Origin: Trifolium pratense
Taxonomy: Eukaryota; Streptophyta; Magnoliopsida; Fabales; Fabaceae
DNA: 64,000 nt
Direction: 5' to 3'
Assembly: GCF_020283565.1 (NCBI RefSeq)
Contig: NC_060061.1
Coordinates: 558,001-622,000, forward strand
The position numbers were made by a program, and so were the translations under genes. Shown here one piece after another: positions 47,124 to 58,640 of this stretch. The notes under the pieces were generated by a model. It made no database searches. It worked only from the letters and a program-made list of their open reading frames with translations, and was not told where the DNA came from. The first letter of the stretch is position 1, and every line of letters starts with the position of its first letter.

Positions 47124-50100
47124 TTGTTTCTCATACAGCCTGCCACTCAAAGAAATATCATGAAACACTCATGGTATCTGGATAGTGGATGTTCAAGGCA
47201 TATGACTGGTGACAAACAACTATTTTCCAAGCTGACTATGAAAGAAGGAGGATCTGTTGGCTTTGGAGGTAATCAAAAAGGAAAGATAATAGGTACAGGT
47301 ACAGTAGGTAATTCTTCCCTATCTATTAATGATGTTTGGTTAGTTGATGGACTCAAACATAACCTATTGAGCATAAGTCAATTTTGCGACAATGGTTATG
47401 TAGTTGTCTTTAATAAGGAATCATGTACTGTGTCTAAACAATCTGATAACTCCATGATATTCAAAGGTCTGAGAAAGAACAATGTTTATAAAATTAATCT
47501 TTCTGATTTGAATGAACAAAAAGTGATGTGTCTTTTGACCTTGAGTGAAGAAAAATGGATCTGGCATAAGAGGTTAGGCCATGCTAACTGGAGGTTAATC
47601 TCTAAGCTTAGTAAGCTTGACCTTGTCAGAGGTTTACCTAAAATCAAATATCACTCAAACACACTTTGTGGTTCATGTCAAAAAGGAAAGATTACAAAAT
47701 CATCTTTTAAACCTAAGAACATTGTCTCTACCTCAAGACCATTGGAACTTCTTCACATTGATCTTTTTGGGCCAGTTCACACTGCCTCTATCAATGGAAA
47801 GAAGTATGGATTAGTGATTGTTGATGACTACAGTAGGTGGACTTGGGTAAAATTCCTAAGAACAAAAGATGAAGCTTATGATGAGTTTAGCATCTTCTGC
47901 AAACAAATTCAAAATGAAAAAGGCTACACTATTTTAAAAGTTAGAAGTGATCATGGTGGAGAATTTGAAAATGAACCTTTTGAAAACTTTTGTGAAAAAT
48001 ATGGCATTTTGCATGAATTCTCTTCTCCTAGAACTCCTCAACAAAATGGGGTTGTAGAAAGGAAGAATAGAACTCTGCAAGAAATGGCCAGAACCATGAT
48101 GCATGAAACAAATGTAGCAAAGTTTTTATGGGCAGAAGCTGTAAACACAGCATGTTATGTTCAAAATAGAATCTATATCAGATCTAAGTTGAACAAAACT
48201 GCTTATGAATTGTTCAAAGGAAGAAAACCTGATATTTCTTATTTTCATCAGTTTGGATGTACGTGTTACATCTTAAATAACAAAGTCCATCTAAAGAAAT
48301 TTGATGCTAGAGGTTATAAGGGTATTTTTATAGGATACTCTGAACGCTCAAAAGCATACAGACTGTATATTTCTGAAACACATACTGTGGAAGAAACTAT
48401 GCATGTCAAATTTGATGACAAAGAGCCTGACCAAGTGTCAGAGCTTGTGGAAGGTTTGTCTAGATTTCAGGTATCAGAGGATCAATATTCAGATATTCCA
48501 AACTACTCAGAACATCCATTCTCTGAAGAACCTCTGAACACAACAGTTCCTACAGACTCTGAACAACAAAGAACTGAAGCAACTGCTGAACCTGATGTAG
48601 ATGAGTCTGAAGATGATGAGCCCCCAAGAAATACTTTCAAATACAAATCATCACATCCAGAGGAACTGATATTAGGCAACAAGGACAGTCCAAGGAAGAC
48701 AAGATCTCAACTGAGAAATGAGGAATCTTTAGTTGGTCTTATCTCAATGATGGAACCTTCAAAGATTGATGAAGCTCTGAAAGATGATGCTTGGATTGTA
48801 GCAATGCAAGAAGAGCTGAATCAATTTCAAAGGAATGATGTGTGGACTCTAGTGCCTAAGCCTTCACACAAGAACATTATTGGAACAAAATGGGTATTCA
48901 GAAACAAGCTGAATGAACAAGGTGAAGTGGTAAGAAACAAGGCTAGATTGGTTGCACAAGGTTATAGTCAACAAGAGGGGATTGACTATACTGAAACCTT
49001 TGCACCAGTTGCCAGACTTGAAGCAATCAGGTTACTTCTATCTTATGCTGTTAATCATGGAATAACCTTATATCAGATGGATGTTAAGAGTGCCTTCTTA
49101 AATGGTTTCATTTCTGAAGAAGTATATGTTAAGCAACCTCCTGGTTTTGAAGATGTCTCAAACCCAGAACATGTTTTTAAACTAAAGAAATCACTGTATG
49201 GTCTGAAACAAGCTCCAAGAGCTTGGTATGATAGACTCAGTAATTTTCTTCTGGAAAAGGGTTTTGAGAAAGGAAAGGTTGATTGCACACTCTTTAGAAA
49301 AACAACCAAAGAAGACATTTTAATCATTCAAATTTATGTTGATGATATTATTTTTGGTTCAACTAATGCTGCTTTGTGCAAGAATTTCTCTAAGATAATG
49401 CAGGATGAATTTGAAATGAGTATGATGGGAGAGTTGAAGTTCTTTCTTGGAATTCAAATCAATCAGAAGAAGGAAGGAACTTATGTTCATCAATCAAAAT
49501 ACACTAAAGAACTTCTGAAGAAATTCAATCTAGATGACTGCAAGATAATGAACACTCCTATGCATCCAACTACCAACATGAGCAAGTCAGATGATGAAGG
49601 AAAGGTAGATCAAAAGGTCTACAGAGGTATGATTGGTTCCTTACTCTATCTGACAGCCTCTAGACCAGATATTTTATTCAGTGTTTGCCTATGTGCAAGA
49701 TTCCAGTCAGATCCCAGAGAATCTCATCTTACTGCTGTAAAGAGAATCTTTAGGTATCTGAAAGGAACAACTAATCTTGGACTTCTCTATAAGAAATCCA
49801 ATGATTATGTGCTAAATGGATTCTGTGATGCTGACTATGCTGGAGATAAAATTGAAAGAAAATCCACAAGTGGCAATTGTCAATTTGTTGGTGAAAACCT
49901 TATCTCCTGGGCTAGTAAGAGACAAACTACTATAGCTTTGTCTACAGCAGAAGCAGAATACATTTCAGCAGCTAAGTGTTGTACACAACTACTCTGGTTA
50001 AAATATCAGTTAGAAGATTATCAGGTAAGCAGTAACAATATTCCTTTATATTGTGATAATACTGCAGCCATTCATTTATCTAAAAATCCTATTCTACACT

Positions 50101-50282
50101 CTAGAGCCAAACATATTGAAATTAAACACCATTTTATCAGAGATTATGTTCAGAGAGGCATTATAGATATTAAGTTTGTTGATACTGAAAATCAATGGGC
50201 TGATATATTTACTAAAGCTTTATCTGTTGAAAGATTTGATTTTATAAAGAAACATCTGAACATGTTTTCAATCTCTGAATGA
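47124..50282 (+). CDS. Pol polyprotein of the SIRE-type element
   Basis: 1052 codons without a stop. Order: aspartic protease ([11 protein letters not shown], near residue 19), GAG-pre-integrase (WHKRLGHAN and CGSCQKGK), integrase core ([16 protein letters not shown], then SDHGGEFEN and [11 protein letters not shown], a DD35E set), Copia RT ([10 protein letters not shown] and the catalytic YVDDIIFG with YVDD at residues 738-741) and RNase H ([29 protein letters not shown]). All catalytic motifs look intact. The pol frame opens at 47118, after a TGA at 47115, so it is out of phase with gag (-1) and has no good ATG at its start; expression would need frameshifting, splicing or re-initiation, or a recent mutation has separated the two. 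Confidence 0.92.
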   Translation: MFLIQPATQRNIMKHSWYLDSGCSRHMTGDKQLFSKLTMKEGGSVGFGGNQKGKIIGTGTVGNSSLSINDVWLVDGLKHNLLSISQFCDNGYVVVFNKESCTVSKQSDNSMIFKGLRKNNVYKINLSDLNEQKVMCLLTLSEEKWIWHKRLGHANWRLISKLSKLDLVRGLPKIKYHSNTLCGSCQKGKITKSSFKPKNIVSTSRPLELLHIDLFGPVHTASINGKKYGLVIVDDYSRWTWVKFLRTKDEAYDEFSIFCKQIQNEKGYTILKVRSDHGGEFENEPFENFCEKYGILHEFSSPRTPQQNGVVERKNRTLQEMARTMMHETNVAKFLWAEAVNTACYVQNRIYIRSKLNKTAYELFKGRKPDISYFHQFGCTCYILNNKVHLKKFDARGYKGIFIGYSERSKAYRLYISETHTVEETMHVKFDDKEPDQVSELVEGLSRFQVSEDQYSDIPNYSEHPFSEEPLNTTVPTDSEQQRTEATAEPDVDESEDDEPPRNTFKYKSSHPEELILGNKDSPRKTRSQLRNEESLVGLISMMEPSKIDEALKDDAWIVAMQEELNQFQRNDVWTLVPKPSHKNIIGTKWVFRNKLNEQGEVVRNKARLVAQGYSQQEGIDYTETFAPVARLEAIRLLLSYAVNHGITLYQMDVKSAFLNGFISEEVYVKQPPGFEDVSNPEHVFKLKKSLYGLKQAPRAWYDRLSNFLLEKGFEKGKVDCTLFRKTTKEDILIIQIYVDDIIFGSTNAALCKNFSKIMQDEFEMSMMGELKFFLGIQINQKKEGTYVHQSKYTKELLKKFNLDDCKIMNTPMHPTTNMSKSDDEGKVDQKVYRGMIGSLLYLTASRPDILFSVCLCARFQSDPRESHLTAVKRIFRYLKGTTNLGLLYKKSNDYVLNGFCDADYAGDKIERKSTSGNCQFVGENLISWASKRQTTIALSTAEAEYISAAKCCTQLLWLKYQLEDYQVSSNNIPLYCDNTAAIHLSKNPILHSRAKHIEIKHHFIRDYVQRGIIDIKFVDTENQWADIFTKALSVERFDFIKKHLNMFSISE

Positions 50283-50732
50283 AAAATTGTTTTTGGCGAT
50301 TAAAGTGTAAGAGGTTATGTATATCAGAACTTATGATTCAGAACATCTGAAACACAAGCTCTGAAGTACTTAACTCTGATAGATAATTTTAAATATCTCA
50401 GAGGCTCTGAACTATTTAAGTGGGAAACGTTTAGTATTCACTGCTGGACAGTTGTCCATTAAAATAGCAGTTACCGAGTAAATTTCTGCACGTGGTCTAC
50501 GTGTGTCAGGTAGTGGGTGGTTAATGATGATTTTTGGTATTCAACTTTCTGTCAATTAGCGTAACTTCCCAAATTTGCCATTTTTGTGTTAACTGTACTT
50601 ATTTAAATAAACTTACACAATACACTTGCACACTATTCACTTTCACAACCTACACTTTCATATTCTCTCTAAACCTCCAACACACTTTCTTTCTCTCTCG
50701 TTAGTTTCCAAACCCTACCCTAATCTCCAACA
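50283..50732 (+). other. Spacer between pol and the env-like region
   Basis: Non-coding. Repeats the words CAGAAC, TCTGAA and CTCTGA that are also dense in the LTRs. The end (from ~50590) is CA/CT-rich like a plant leader and could hold a splice acceptor for a subgenomic RNA. Confidence 0.5.
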
Positions 50733-53392
50733 ATGGCCGGACCTTCGTCATCTTCTTCAACAAAGATTCCACCGTTTATGTTCAAGAATCTTCAGATTGT
50801 TGGGAACGAGATGGAATTTCCTGAATCTGAACTCTGCTTTCTGTCTGAGAAGATTGTGGACTTTGATAGTCTTTCTGCAAACAGCTTTGAAGTTAAGCAG
50901 TACTTTACATCACAAAGATGGGATAAGTACTTCGACATGCTTAACGGTCCTATCTACCCAGACTTGCTTAAGAAATTTTGGATGAAAGCAAGAGTGTTTG
51001 ATAAACATGAAGCAAAGAAGGAAGAGATTGCTGCTATTGAGAGGAATCCTAGTCTGAAGGGTAAAACTAGGAAGGAAATGGGCTTGCTGGAATTTACAGG
51101 TGTTCAGATTAGGTCTAACATCTGTGGGATGAATATGGCTTTCTCACCAATTCATTTCAATGCTCTTCTTGGTCTACCTAACTCTGGGATAGAGTTAGAT
51201 GCTTTTGAAAAGGATACCAGATATAGAGATGATCTTCTGCATCTCATCTGCACTGATTTCAAGCTGAAAGGGAAAGTCAAAGGATTGACTGACGAGTGCA
51301 GAGTTTTGTTCAAGATAATCCTTGCTTCTATCAGTCCAAGAGTTGGAGGGACTGATACAATCTCCTGGACGCATCGTCATTTGTTATATTTCCTTCTGAC
51401 AAGGAAGAGAGTTAATCTTGGAGATTACTTTTTTGAACGGATTTGTGAAGCAATTTTTGCAAGTAAGTCTCAGAGGAAAACTACTATAGTTTATCCCAGG
51501 TTGTTGTCAGATCTTCTATATCAAGGTCACGTGGTTCAGAACTTGCAGAAGTTCCACCCAGAACTGGTTCAGAAGAAGTTTTATCCAGAGATTCTGAATG
51601 CTAGTTTTCTGTCCAAGATGCGTTTGATTGCATCTAAGCCTGTTGCTCCTCCACAAGAGTTCTCTGTTAGGCTTGAAGATCGTCTGTACATAGAAGGCTA
51701 CCAGTTATATCTGAAGCTGATGCTGAGCATGTGATTCAGGACTACTTAGAAGTGCTCAGAAAAGAAGGTTTTGTTGTTGATAGGAGTATGGTTCCAAAGG
51801 CTCCTGCAAACCAGTATAACCCTTCTAGGAAGCAAAAGAGAAAGGCTGAAGCTCAAGATGATCTACCTAAGCCAGATCTTTTGGCTCAAAAGAAAGTTAA
51901 AGTTGAACAATCTATGGCTGAGCAAAGGACTAAGAGAAAACATGAAGAATCTGCTACCAAGGCTACTGAAGAAGCTTCAAAAGAGCCTGTTGTTGTTGAA
52001 GTATCCAGCTCATCTGAAGAGTCTGAGTCAGAAGATGAGACTGAATCTGATGAAGAGACTCTGGCTGCATGTTTGAGGAAAAGACCTGCTTCTACTCCTA
52101 AAGGTAAAGGTAAGTCTACTAAGTACATCTTTACTGAAAATGAGATTGGAATAGGTTACACCAAACCTCTCAGAACTGTTTTACCAACCTCTGATATTCC
52201 AACCTCTGACAACCCTTTGTCTGAACTAGAGAAACATCTTAGTCCAGACCCTCTCAATAATCAAACCTTCACCCAGAAACCTTCATCACCCCCTAACCCT
52301 AAATCACCTCAACCTCAACCCCAAAAAGAAACACCTATCATCTCACCATCTGAACCTGAATCACCTATTCCTAACCCTGAACAAGCTTCAACCACAAAAC
52401 AACCATCTCCAATTAAACCTGCTGAACCATCATCCCAACTTAAATCTCCTGAACAATCTAACCCTGAACCAATTCTTGAACCTCAACCTCAACCAAGTGC
52501 TGAATATACTTCTCCTGAGCGTATTCATACTTGTGCTCCCAAGCCTTCAGAGGCAGAAGTTGTTGTTATTGACAACCCTGCTACTGAAACACCAAACTTC
52601 TCTACCATTCCCAATCCTTCACCCTCACCATCTAACCCTTTTAGTAATCTATCCACTCAGTTTCATGATGACTTGGTTAGATTATCTATGTTAAAGGACA
52701 GGTTTCTAGTTTGTCCTTCTGATGTGGATTTGGAAGTTTCAAGCATTAAGGCAAGGATTTGCAATGCTTTGGATGGTGCTGCTGAGGGAATTAAGGCTGT
52801 GATTGGAAGAAGAGACTTGGATGTGATAAGCTTCATGAGGGAAAGTATGGCTAGGGCTGAATTGAAAAGGTTAACCACTTTTAATCATGCTGAATCTGAA
52901 CGTGCTAAGCTGGAAGCACTTGCTGCTGCTGAACAACGTCTGAACGCTTTCAAAGTCATCTGGATAGACTCCAAGCTGTTTCAGAGTCTTGAAGATCAGC
53001 GGTCTGAGTCTGAAAGGTTAGAAGAAGCTGCTGCAAGAGTTGCCCTGTTGGCAAATGAGTTGCAACCCGAGGACTTTTCAGAGGATGATGTGCTGGCTTC
53101 TCAGAATCAAGAGGATGTGCTGATGATTGACTATCCAGAGGAAGGTGAACCCTCTGATAAAGGCAAGGCACCTTTGGTTGAAGAACAAGTGCCTTTGGTT
53201 CAAGATCAAACTCCTATGGTTATTGATCAGTTGCAGATCTTTCAAGAAGCTCTGAGGGAGCAACAAGAAGGTTTGGAAAGGCAAAGAGCTGCTCACCAAA
53301 CATTGGAAACCAAAGTGGATGGTTTAGTTTCCAATGTGGGATCTTTGAACGACAAATTTGATCAACTCTTAGCCTTCCTTAAGAAACCCTAG
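50733..53392 (+). pseudogene. SIRE env-like region, split into two frames
   Basis: Frame 1 (50733-51734, 333 codons) starts at ATG in a CAACAATGG context and has a globular, helix-rich composition. Frame 2 (51731-53392, 553 codons) begins with GTG and overlaps it by four bases: it holds Lys-rich basic patches, an acidic Ser/Glu run, a Pro-rich middle and a coiled-coil-like C-terminus. Frame 2 is also open upstream of 51731, and reading composition suggests the shift is near 51700, most simply a one-base loss. In SIRE-type elements this position carries one long env-like protein of unknown function. No clear signal peptide or membrane segment is visible here. If the shift is real, this copy cannot make the full-length product. 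Confidence 0.7.
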
Positions 53393-54362
53393 GATTCTAT
53401 GCACATTTTCTTTATGTTTTTATGTTTTGCTTACATTTTTTTTTTTGTGATGTTTGTTTTCTGAACTTGTTATTCATATCTTGTCTAAACAATTTCTTTT
53501 GTTAGGTATGTGATTTGGTATTATTTTTTTTTGTTTGTGCAAACTTTCTCTGTTAAATAAAACCATAAGAACACAAGATGCTTTTAAAACGAAAATTATA
53601 ATCTCAGCATCTTGTGGTTTCTTGTTGTCTTCTTTATCTTTCTCATCGTTTTCGCGTTTCTCTTCGTCCTTCTTTCTCTTAAACTCTGCGATGCGTAAAC
53701 TAAATCTTTTCATTCTTCCTAGTCTCTCTTGATTTACTCGTTTATTCTTGTTTTTACGTGAAGCAGGCATGTTAACTCGTTCACCTTTTTATAACCTTTT
53801 AAGCGCGTTGTTTTCTGTCTTTGAAATTAATTCACCTTTGTAACCACCACTCTTCTTTCTTTGACTGTCTTGGTTATATAAATTTTTTTTCTTACTTTTT
53901 GATAATGACAAAAGGGGGAGTAGTTACGCATTAATTGATATGTGATAAGCTTCAAAACTGAAACCACGCCTTTTATCTCGCTTTTATCCGTTAAATTAAA
54001 AGTTGTTACTTTTAAGTTGTTTTACGAATTTCAAGGTGAAGACTAAGTTAGTTGAAACTGAAATAAATTTCATAAGTAAGGATAAGTTAAGAGTGCAATT
54101 TTAACTTAGCCTTATGAGACTTAGGGGGAGAGCTTGCAAACCTCTCACTCTGAAGAAAGATATGAAATTTGTTTTATTTCAAACCATCTTAATCTTATAC
54201 TAAATTAAAATATCATGGATAAAACATAAAGTTCAGACTTTATGGAGTATCAATCTTAGGGGGAGCTTGCAAACCTCATAAACCTAAGAGAAACATGATA
54301 AGTTAATTTAACAACAATTGTCAATTAATACTGATGTTTGTCATCATCAAAAAGGGGGAGAT
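53393..54362 (+). other. 3' non-coding region of the SIRE-type element with repeated polypurine tracts
   Basis: Four G5 purine tracts occur: AAAGGGGGAG at 53911, TTAGGGGGAG at 54121, TTAGGGGGAG at about 54257 and AAAGGGGGAG at 54351, the last being the likely plus-strand primer. Short minus-strand frames here have no domain. Confidence 0.6.
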
Positions 54363-55453
54363 TGTTGGAACAAAATTGATTTAAAAATGTTTGCCCCTAA
54401 ATCTATAAAGGTTTTGATGATAACAAAGTATTAATAAACAATTGGAAGGACTAAAAATTCATTTTAAGTGCGCAGATATAAGCATCATATAAGCTCTGAG
54501 TGAACCTCAGAGGATGTGAATTCAGAAGTTCACAAGCGCTCAGAAGATGTTAGACTTCAGAAGTTACAACGTTCAGAGGATGAAGTCTTCAGAACTTCTT
54601 GACTGACTACTAGCTTCATCAAAGTCTGAAGATCTCTTTGAAAGCTGTGAAGATTCCCTTTGCTAGTCAACTCTTCTACCAATGAAGAAAAGGACCTTTC
54701 AAGCCTGATCAGTTCAGCTACTCTCGTTTTGTCTGCCCTAACTTGAGAACGTGAGTTTTCAGTTTTGTTAGCTGAATAAGGAAAGTCCACTCTGCAGTAG
54801 TCAAAGTAACTGAAACTCTTTCTTAGTTTTGGATACAACCAAACTGCATCAAGACAGACTGCTTGAAGACAAAAGGTTATCAACTCCAACGGCTCCTTTT
54901 GCAACGACTCTTTTCTAGTGGTATATATACTAGAAGATTCAGCTACAACATATACAATTATTAAGAATTGAACGTGCGCTGAACAAACTCTGAACTTTGT
55001 GATATACAAGCTCTGAACCGCTGTTAAGTGTTTTTGCACTTTAGTCAAATACTCTGTACTAGTTTGTATTAGTTCTCTTTAGGTTCATCTAAGAGCAATT
55101 GTATATTTTCATATACTTTACTATTACTTGAGATAGCTTAAGCTTGTGTGCTTAAGTGTGAAGTCTTAAGCTTGTGTGCTTGAGCATTGTTGAGAAGTCT
55201 CTTGCTTGTGTGCTTGAGCAGGTGTAATCTTGTGTGATTATAGTGAACTCCCTTGGAAGTGCAAGGGGACTGGACTACTCTCGTTTTGTGAGAGGAACCA
55301 GTATAAATTGCTTGTGTGATCTCTCTCTCTCTCTTATCGTGTTTATTGTGTTATTTATCCGCTGCGTTGTAGTTAAGATAAGAACTTGAAAAAGTTTTTA
55401 AACTTGACTAAAACACAATTCAACCCCCCCCTTCTTGTGTTTTCACACCTTCA
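54363..55453 (+). repeat. 3' LTR of the SIRE-type element
   Basis: Same length and sequence as the 5' LTR except for the noticed G/A difference (ACGTGGG versus ACGTGAG). Ends directly at the CACAA duplication. Confidence 0.9.
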
Positions 55454-55528
55454 CACAAGGACATCTAATTCCCCCTTCACTTATGACAACGTGACTGCGT
55501 TTTACGGCTTTAATAAATAGTTCAACCC
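55454..55528 (-). pseudogene. CACTA transposase-associated domain, proximal part
   Basis: On the far side of the SIRE element the minus strand continues the same domain upstream: an acceptor-like CTAG at ~55530, then VELFIKAVKRS and SEGGIRCPCA leading to the CACAA target bases (55454-55458). The match in frame to 43186-43561 shows that the SIRE element landed inside this exon. Confidence 0.7.
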
Positions 55529-57799
55529 CTAGTTTAAAAATTTATGTAAGTTGCCCTCTCTTTCCAAGATAATATCTATCGTACATCCAACTACGATCCA
55601 TAACTATGATCTGAAAAATTTAAAGTGAATTTAATTATTTTTTTGAAAAAAATTCTAAACTTAATTAATTCATAATATAGTGTGAATATTAATTATATGT
55701 TGCTTTACATTATCTCAAAAATAATAAAGTTTTTTTCAATTAAAACGAGTTAATAAAAAAACTGAATTATATTTGTTGGTTTTAATTAGAACAAAAAAAA
55801 TGTTATATTAAAAAAATATGATAATGTTATGAACAATTTCTAAGCATGAACAATAATATGGAAGAATAGATGAAGGAGAGAAAGAGAAGAGAGAATAGAC
55901 TATTGTATTGTTCTGTTCAAGGTGTGTATTACATTGTAACAAAGGGGTCCTATTTATAGGACACAATTAGGGGACAAGAAAACCTACACAATAATGGACA
56001 TTCATTACATATTATTCATAACACTCCCCCTTGAATGTCCATGAAGGATATTCTTTCTCTAAAAAAAAAACCCTAGTGAAGGAAAAAGAATACATCATCA
56101 TTTGTGTGTGAACTGCCTCATTAAAAACCTTACCAGGAAAACCCAGTGGGACAAAACCACGGTGAAGGGAAAAAGAGTGCAGAACATATTTATATATTCC
56201 CCTCATAAAGACAATTATTATACATGAGATGAAAAAATCAAATAATCTTCTGTACTAGCTGCTCCAAAGTTTTACTAAAAGTTGACTCTGTAGAAAATTC
56301 TGTCATATCTTCTTTATTATACTCTTCTCTAAATTAGCACTGCGTCTGATATTATCTTCATGTTGAGTTGTTGCAGGAACCATCATTTTGTAATAAAACA
56401 ACGAATTTCTTGTATGTGTTGAATTACAATCCTCAACAAAAACATCTTCTCAGCTTGCTTGATGTAGTGCTAAAATCTTCACATGATTGGATGATATTGT
56501 TGTTTCTTTAAAGTATAAATAATTCTATGTTTTGCTTTACTTCAATATTTGGGTTGGATGAATAGGCAAAAATAAAATACTACGAAATTATAGCAAATAT
56601 ATTAGTGAGCTTAATTGAATTAATATATGGTACTTCAGGACCAATTCAAATTGTTCATCATTTTCTTGAGGCATGACACATCAAATGACATTGCAACCAT
56701 TTTTAGTATACAACAAATTAGATTTGTCAATGTCAAACTGTTTTAATACTTTTGCTATATAATCTTATTTAAATTATAAATTTAAATGAGAATATCTCAT
56801 AAGCTCTTCGGGAGTCTATATGATATTTTATCATTAATATAAGCCTCAGATATAAATAATTCATTGTCAAATATAACTAAATCTTTCAGGGATCATCATT
56901 ATCAAGTGAGCCAGTAAAATACGTTAAAACACATATTTCACATGAATTGAGTATTTCAGATGCTACTCAACTTAATTAATTTTTTGAATTCACTTCAGGT
57001 GAATATGCTTCTTGAAAATCAATGATAGACATTTATCAATATACTTGAATAAGAACTCAAACTCTAAATATTTTATTTCCATTATTTTTCTCTTGAAAAC
57101 TTATTCATATTGAATTATTTTCATCTGCAGATGAAATGGACTACGGGTCCAAAAACATTTCGCTTTGCAAAGCTAGTTTAATTTTGTATCAATCGCGTCT
57201 ATCTATTTAGTCAATCATTTTATTGTCTATAATCCTTAATAGACTTTGATTTATGATCCTCATTATCATTTATCACATATATAGCGCTTTATTATGTGCA
57301 AAAATATTGTCAACGTTGACTTCATCTCGGTTTCATCGTATTCCATTCATGACATAATTTATTGAGATCTCTTTATTTTCATAAATTTTAGGTACCTAAT
57401 AAGTTCTTCTGGAACTGAAAAATCAATTATGTCAAATGCTCTTTTGAGATTTTCATATCCTCACTTGGGTCATCTTTTTTTTTTTTAGCTCCTTATCTTA
57501 TTTGAGGAATTTATCCTTGAAACCGATTTGCTTACCATGCTTCAAGCGTGGTTAAGAATCATTTGCAATATTAGATTGTCCGACAGGGACATTCATTTTT
57601 ATCGGAGCATTAGCAGCTATTGATTGATTTCATAAACTTTGCAAATGAATTATCTTTTGAACATTTGGTTCAAGCTATTTTATATGAGGATCAAGATGAG
57701 ATAATAATAATAATAATTTAATTCAAGTGATTCATTTGAACTTCTGGTTCATATTTTTAGCTGCTTATTCCCTCCCCCTAATATTGGGAAAATTAATTC

Positions 57800-58640
57800 A
57801 TCACTTGAAAATTAGCCTTCTGGGCTATAAACAAGTCCCTAATTATTGGCTCAATATAATTTATAAGGGATGAAGAGTTATATCAAATATATTTTCCCAA
57901 TATTCTTTTACGACCCATTTAAATGCATTATATTGGAGCAATTGAGACGTACCCAACACATCCAAAAATGTTCATATATGGAAAATTAGGTTTATAAACC
58001 AAAATTCAAATAAATTAGGGGGGAACTTATGTATATAATAATTTGTTGGCATGATGCTATTCAATATCTCAACATTCATGTTTGAGTGTTCCCAACTATA
58101 ACTTAAAAGTTACGATCTCATAAGTATCGGTCGTGTAATTAACTTTAGACGTCTAAAGAATGGATCGTCAATTCCTTTTTTTTTTCTTGTATTATCATAT
58201 TCTACAAGATGTTCTATATCAATTTCAATTGACATTCGATACTTATCAAATACTTTCTAGAAAATTAAATATTAAATGAGCTCTTAACCAGATTAGTAAA
58301 TAAAATAATCTCACAAACTTCTGGTTGTGAGTTGACAACAAACACACATGTGACCATTTCGTTGATGCATAAGTTAAAATTATTAAAATCTAATTGGTCC
58401 ACATGATCATGATCGGTGTATCGATTTACGAATATCACCTTTCGTATATTCTAAAATAAAAGATGCTCATTTATTTAATTTATCATTTTTCTTTGGGAAC
58501 TAGTAATGCACAAAAATATTAGATTGAATGAACTTCTGGTCATTCAATACATATCCATAGGAAATTTTCGCATCATAATAGATCAGAGATGACCCAACTG
58601 ATCTTGCCAATTACAAACTTATTATCATTTGTAAACTTCT
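57800..58640 (-). pseudogene. Decayed Copia pol (GAG-pre-integrase and integrase start)
   Basis: On the minus strand, at about 58565-58605, a phrase similar to DQLGHL then SIMMRK matches the GAG-pre-integrase 'RLGHPGSIMMR' region. At about 58300-58365 a phrase WSHVCLLSTHNQKFVRLF matches the integrase-core 'RWSHVCLLSTRN' region. Stops and frameshifts lie between. No RT or RNase H motif was found by eye. Confidence 0.6.

Larger units (their letters stand above)
43562..55453 (+). mobile_element. Full-length SIRE/Maximus-type Copia LTR retrotransposon, 11.9 kb
   Basis: LTRs 43562-44652 and 54363-55453 are each 1091 bp, start TGTTGGAACAAAATTG and end CACACCTTCA; one substitution was noticed (near 43952 versus 54753). 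Target duplication CACAA at 43557-43561 and 55454-55458. PBS TGGTATCTAGAGC after LTR1; polypurine tract AAAAGGGGGAGA before LTR2. Order: gag, pol (protease, integrase, RT, RNase H), an env-like region and a ~1-kb 3' non-coding part. This layout, the long LTRs and the env-like region mark the SIRE lineage of Ty1/Copia. The nearly identical LTRs point to a very recent insertion. Confidence 0.95.

Noticed and set aside
47110..47130. Programmed -1 frameshift site between gag and pol
   Set aside because: No X-XXY-YYZ heptamer is in register at the overlap, so the mechanism is left open.
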